A DNA stretch of 48,161 bases from Aquisphaera insulae (GTDB lineage Bacteria; Planctomycetota; Planctomycetia; Isosphaerales; Isosphaeraceae). Position 1 is the stretch's first letter; each line of letters begins with the position of its first letter. Made by a program: the position numbers and the translations under genes. The stretch spans positions 1-48,161 of the forward strand of contig NZ_JAALJH010000074.1 of the NCBI RefSeq assembly GCF_011064615.1. Reading direction: 5' to 3'. The notes under the pieces were generated by a model, which was given only the letters and a program-made list of their open reading frames with translations, had not been told where the DNA came from and ran no database searches. This document shows positions 46,142 to 48,161 of this stretch, in pieces.

Positions 46142-46744
46142 TCATTCGGGCTTCTTGACTTCTTCCTCGATCAGCTTGAGGAAGTCGTCCTCCTCTTCCT
46201 TCTTCCTGACCTTGGGCTTGGCGGGGGCCTTGAAATGCTCCGGCACGACGTCGTCGAATTCGGCCTCGTCCGCGGATGCCCGCTCGATGAGCGTGGGGGC
46301 CTTCTTGGGGCGCGGCGCCCGGACCGCGGCGACGCCGTCGGTGTCGAGCCCGGCCAGCTCCATGAGCGAATGACGCTTGCGGTCCTCCTGGACATCCTCA
46401 TCCAGCACCTTGTGCGTGGCGATGAAGGCCTCCGGGCCGCTCGGCACGTAGTCGATGGTGAAGAGGTGATCGGCGATCGCGAGCTCATCCTCGGGCATCA
46501 GGGCGTGGGAGCTGTTCAGCCTCGCGCCGTTGACGCTCGTGCCGTTGGTCGAGCCCATGTCGCGGACGGTCCAGACCCCGTTGACCAGCAGCAAGGTGCA
46601 GTGCTTGCCCGAGACGTTCTCGAAATCGAGGCGGATGTCGCATCCCGGCCTCCGACCGATGAGGAGCTCGGGCTTCTTGAGCGGGATCGGATCCCCCCCG
46701 CCCACCGGCATCATGGTCCCCAGCAGATTGGGCTCTTGCGGCAT
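46142..46744 (-). CDS. FHA-domain protein
   Basis: The 200-residue protein has an N-terminal FHA domain (about residues 22-95) with LLIGRRPGCDIRL, NVSGKHCTLL and MGSTNGTSVNG, the phosphothreonine-binding loops. A linker (ASADEAEFDDVVPEHFKAP) leads to a charged C-terminal tail with KKEEEDDFLKLIEEEV. It could read the product of a Ser/Thr kinase such as the one in this window, which is inference. GAGGAG precedes the ATG at 46744. The longer frame to 46963 is not coding-like. Confidence 0.9.
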   Translation of the reverse strand: MPQEPNLLGTMMPVGGGDPIPLKKPELLIGRRPGCDIRLDFENVSGKHCTLLLVNGVWTVRDMGSTNGTSVNGARLNSSHALMPEDELAIADHLFTIDYVPSGPEAFIATHKVLDEDVQEDRKRHSLMELAGLDTDGVAAVRAPRPKKAPTLIERASADEAEFDDVVPEHFKAPAKPKVRKKEEEDDFLKLIEEEVKKPE

Positions 46745-46961
46745 GCTCGACTCCTCGCTCGCGGGCGACTCTCGACCCCCATCCACGACGCGATTCGACC
46801 GGGTCGATCCTATCAGAACCCGTTCGGGCCGCTCAAGAACCGAGGCGGAATCGAGGAGCGCGGCCGCCGCGAGCCCGGCAGTCCCTGGATCGGGCCCCTC
46901 CGCTGGGTTAGCCTGACGGCGTTCGAGGTTGCTCGAGATCCAGGCAACAAGGAGACACGAC

Positions 46962-47846
46962 ATGCCGTCCGGAAATCAACGGGGATGGACCCGTCGCCAG
47001 GTGCTGGGAGCCGGGGCCGCGGCCGCCGCCTCGGGAGTGTTTGCCGTCGGGACATCCCGCCTGATGGCGGCCCCTCGCCGCGAGGGGGATGCCGACTACG
47101 GGCCGTTCAAGGTCGGCCTCCAGAGCTACTCGCTGCGAGGGTACGAGACCGGCGGGAAGGCCGATCGGGCCAAGGCCCTGGCGGTCACCCGGGAGCTCGG
47201 GCTGCACCACTGGGAGGCCTTCCCCGCCCATGTCCCCCTGACCCAGGACGAGACGGTCATCAAGACCATGAAGTCGGAGTTCGAGGCGGCCGGCATCCAC
47301 CTCGGCGGCTACGGCGTGGTCCCCCTGGGCAAGGACGAGGCGGCCGACCGCAAGATCTTCGAGTTCGCCAGGGCCCTGGGGATCAGCTACATCTCCGCCG
47401 ACCCGGATCCCGACGGCTTCGCGCTCGTGGACAAGCTGGTGGACGAGTACAACATCCCCGTCGGAATCCACAACCACGGCCCGGGGCATCGCTTCGCCCT
47501 CATCGACACGATCGCCAAGGCGATCAAGGACCACAGCCCGAAGATCGGCTGCTGCATCGACACCGGCCACTTCCTCCGATCGAAGGAAGATCCGGTCCGC
47601 GCGGTGGAGGTCTTCGGCGATCGGATCTACGGCGTCCACCTGAAGGACGTCAAGGACGCCGAGACGTTCACGATCCTGGGCCGGGGCGACCTCCGCACCG
47701 ACGCCCTCCTCAAGGCCCTGGCCGATCGCAAGTACGCCTTCAACCTGGCCCTCGAATACGAGGAGAAGCCCGAGGATCCGGTCGAGGACATCAAGGCGTG
47801 CCTGGCGGCCCTGAAGAAGAGCGCGGCCACCCTGGCCACCGCCTGA
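46962..47846 (+). CDS. Tat-exported sugar phosphate isomerase/epimerase-like protein
   Basis: The 294-residue protein has a twin-arginine signal (WTRRQVLGAGAAAAASGVFAVG) and then an AP-endonuclease-2/xylose isomerase-like TIM barrel: FKVGLQSYSLR, EAFPAHVPL, VGIHNHGPGH, GCCIDTGHFLRS and GVHLKDVKDA. His, Glu and Asp positions in these blocks are the usual metal ligands. Family members isomerise or epimerise sugars or inositols; the substrate is unknown. GGAG precedes the ATG at 46962. The FHA gene is divergent, 217 bp away. Confidence 0.88.
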   Translation: MPSGNQRGWTRRQVLGAGAAAAASGVFAVGTSRLMAAPRREGDADYGPFKVGLQSYSLRGYETGGKADRAKALAVTRELGLHHWEAFPAHVPLTQDETVIKTMKSEFEAAGIHLGGYGVVPLGKDEAADRKIFEFARALGISYISADPDPDGFALVDKLVDEYNIPVGIHNHGPGHRFALIDTIAKAIKDHSPKIGCCIDTGHFLRSKEDPVRAVEVFGDRIYGVHLKDVKDAETFTILGRGDLRTDALLKALADRKYAFNLALEYEEKPEDPVEDIKACLAALKKSAATLATA

Positions 47847-47970
47847 TCCCCGCCCACGCGAGCGACCCGGCGCTCGTGGTTCGTCGGACCTCAATCCTCG
47901 GGCTGGATGAAGGACGGGCGAGGATCCCCGTCCCCCCGAATCTCCCTCTCGCCGCCGGGTGCGGCATCGG

Positions 47971-47992
47971 GGGCAGACGAGACCGTCTGCCC
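47971..47992. repeat. perfect hairpin repeat
   Basis: GGGCAGACG (47971-47979) and CGTCTGCCC (47984-47992) form a perfect 9-bp stem with loop AGAC. It may be a dispersed planctomycete palindrome or a terminator; no T tract follows. Confidence 0.7.
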
Positions 47993-48111
47993 TCCAGCCC
48001 GAATCCTCCGGGTTGCCGAGGCGTTATTACCCCGGCAAGGAAGTTGATCAAGCTCACGGATATCGAACGGCCTCCTGAATCCCCCCACGCTCGGGGACGC
48101 GAAATCCGGCT

Positions 48112-48132
48112 CTCCCCCTTACGAAGGGGGAG
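48112..48132. repeat. REP-like hairpin at the right edge
   Basis: CTCCCCCTT (48112-48120) and AAGGGGGAG (48124-48132) form a perfect 9-bp stem with loop ACG. It resembles common dispersed palindromes of high-GC bacteria. Confidence 0.7.
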
Positions 48133-48161
48133 TTGGAGGGGGTGCTTTGTGCCGGCCAGGG

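Larger units (their letters stand above)
47847..48161. other. stretch without a supported gene at the right edge
   Basis: No gene is supported in the last 315 bases. It holds two dispersed-type hairpin repeats (47971-47992 and 48112-48132). Any gene further right is outside the window. Confidence 0.6.

Overview
The window is high-GC bacterial DNA that reads as a planctomycete, most likely of the Isosphaeraceae type. This is inferred from the gene families: a planctomycete-style ECF sigma factor, a Ser/Thr kinase with a long membrane-anchored C-terminus, a TPR/FG-GAP/ASPIC protein, a LTXXQ-type periplasmic protein, an FHA protein, a Tat-exported sugar isomerase-like protein, and Rpn-like and DUF4258 proteins. 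No phage, IS element, rRNA or CRISPR array was found. There are three tRNA genes: Glu-TTC, Arg-TCT and Arg-CCT.

Layout. From 0 to 2.6 kb: a DUF6928-like gene, a methyltransferase, a 5'-truncated gene remnant and short tandem repeats. From 2.6 to 7.2 kb: a gene of a planctomycete hypothetical family, interrupted in frame by a G-rich inverted repeat and lacking a credible end, facing two exported paralogues (one with a DUF11 domain). From 7.5 to 12 kb: a rightward group of a LolA-like protein, a sulfite reductase haemoprotein and cytidine deaminase, then an orphan ParA. From 12 to 16 kb: a frameshifted Rpn-like gene, then a leftward pair of nicotinate phosphoribosyltransferase and a GT39-type membrane glycosyltransferase. 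From 16.3 to 20.8 kb: an HDAC-family deacetylase, tRNA-Glu, a DJ-1/PfpI protein, csrA, an ECF sigma factor, two Arg tRNAs and an SDR oxidoreductase. From 21 to 30.7 kb: a rightward run of a 1312-residue kinase, a TPR protein, a nitrilase-family amidohydrolase and a 1265-residue TPR/FG-GAP/ASPIC protein. From 30.7 to 36.4 kb: a leftward cluster of proS, a small membrane protein, a WecA/TagO-like phosphoglycosyltransferase and a Wzy/O-antigen-ligase-like polymerase. From 36.6 to 42.2 kb: a PPOX-fold protein, a three-PDZ exported protein, and an overlapping operon of an anchored protein, an ABC ATPase and an ABC-2 permease. From 42.3 to 48.2 kb: glmS, a DUF4258/partner small-gene pair followed by a broken gene, an LTXXQ protein, an FHA protein and a Tat-exported isomerase-like protein.

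The most striking signal lies outside the genes. Six near-matches to the ParB-binding palindrome parS (GTTTCACGTGAAAC) lie between 16.1 and 31.9 kb, spaced 2.4 to 4 kb apart; four have a single mismatch. One overlaps a stop codon and one sits inside a gene where it encodes Val-Ser-Arg-Glu-Thr. Together with ParA at 11.1 kb, this makes the middle of the window a candidate chromosomal centromere, which would place it near the replication origin. No parB or dnaA is present here, so this remains an inference.
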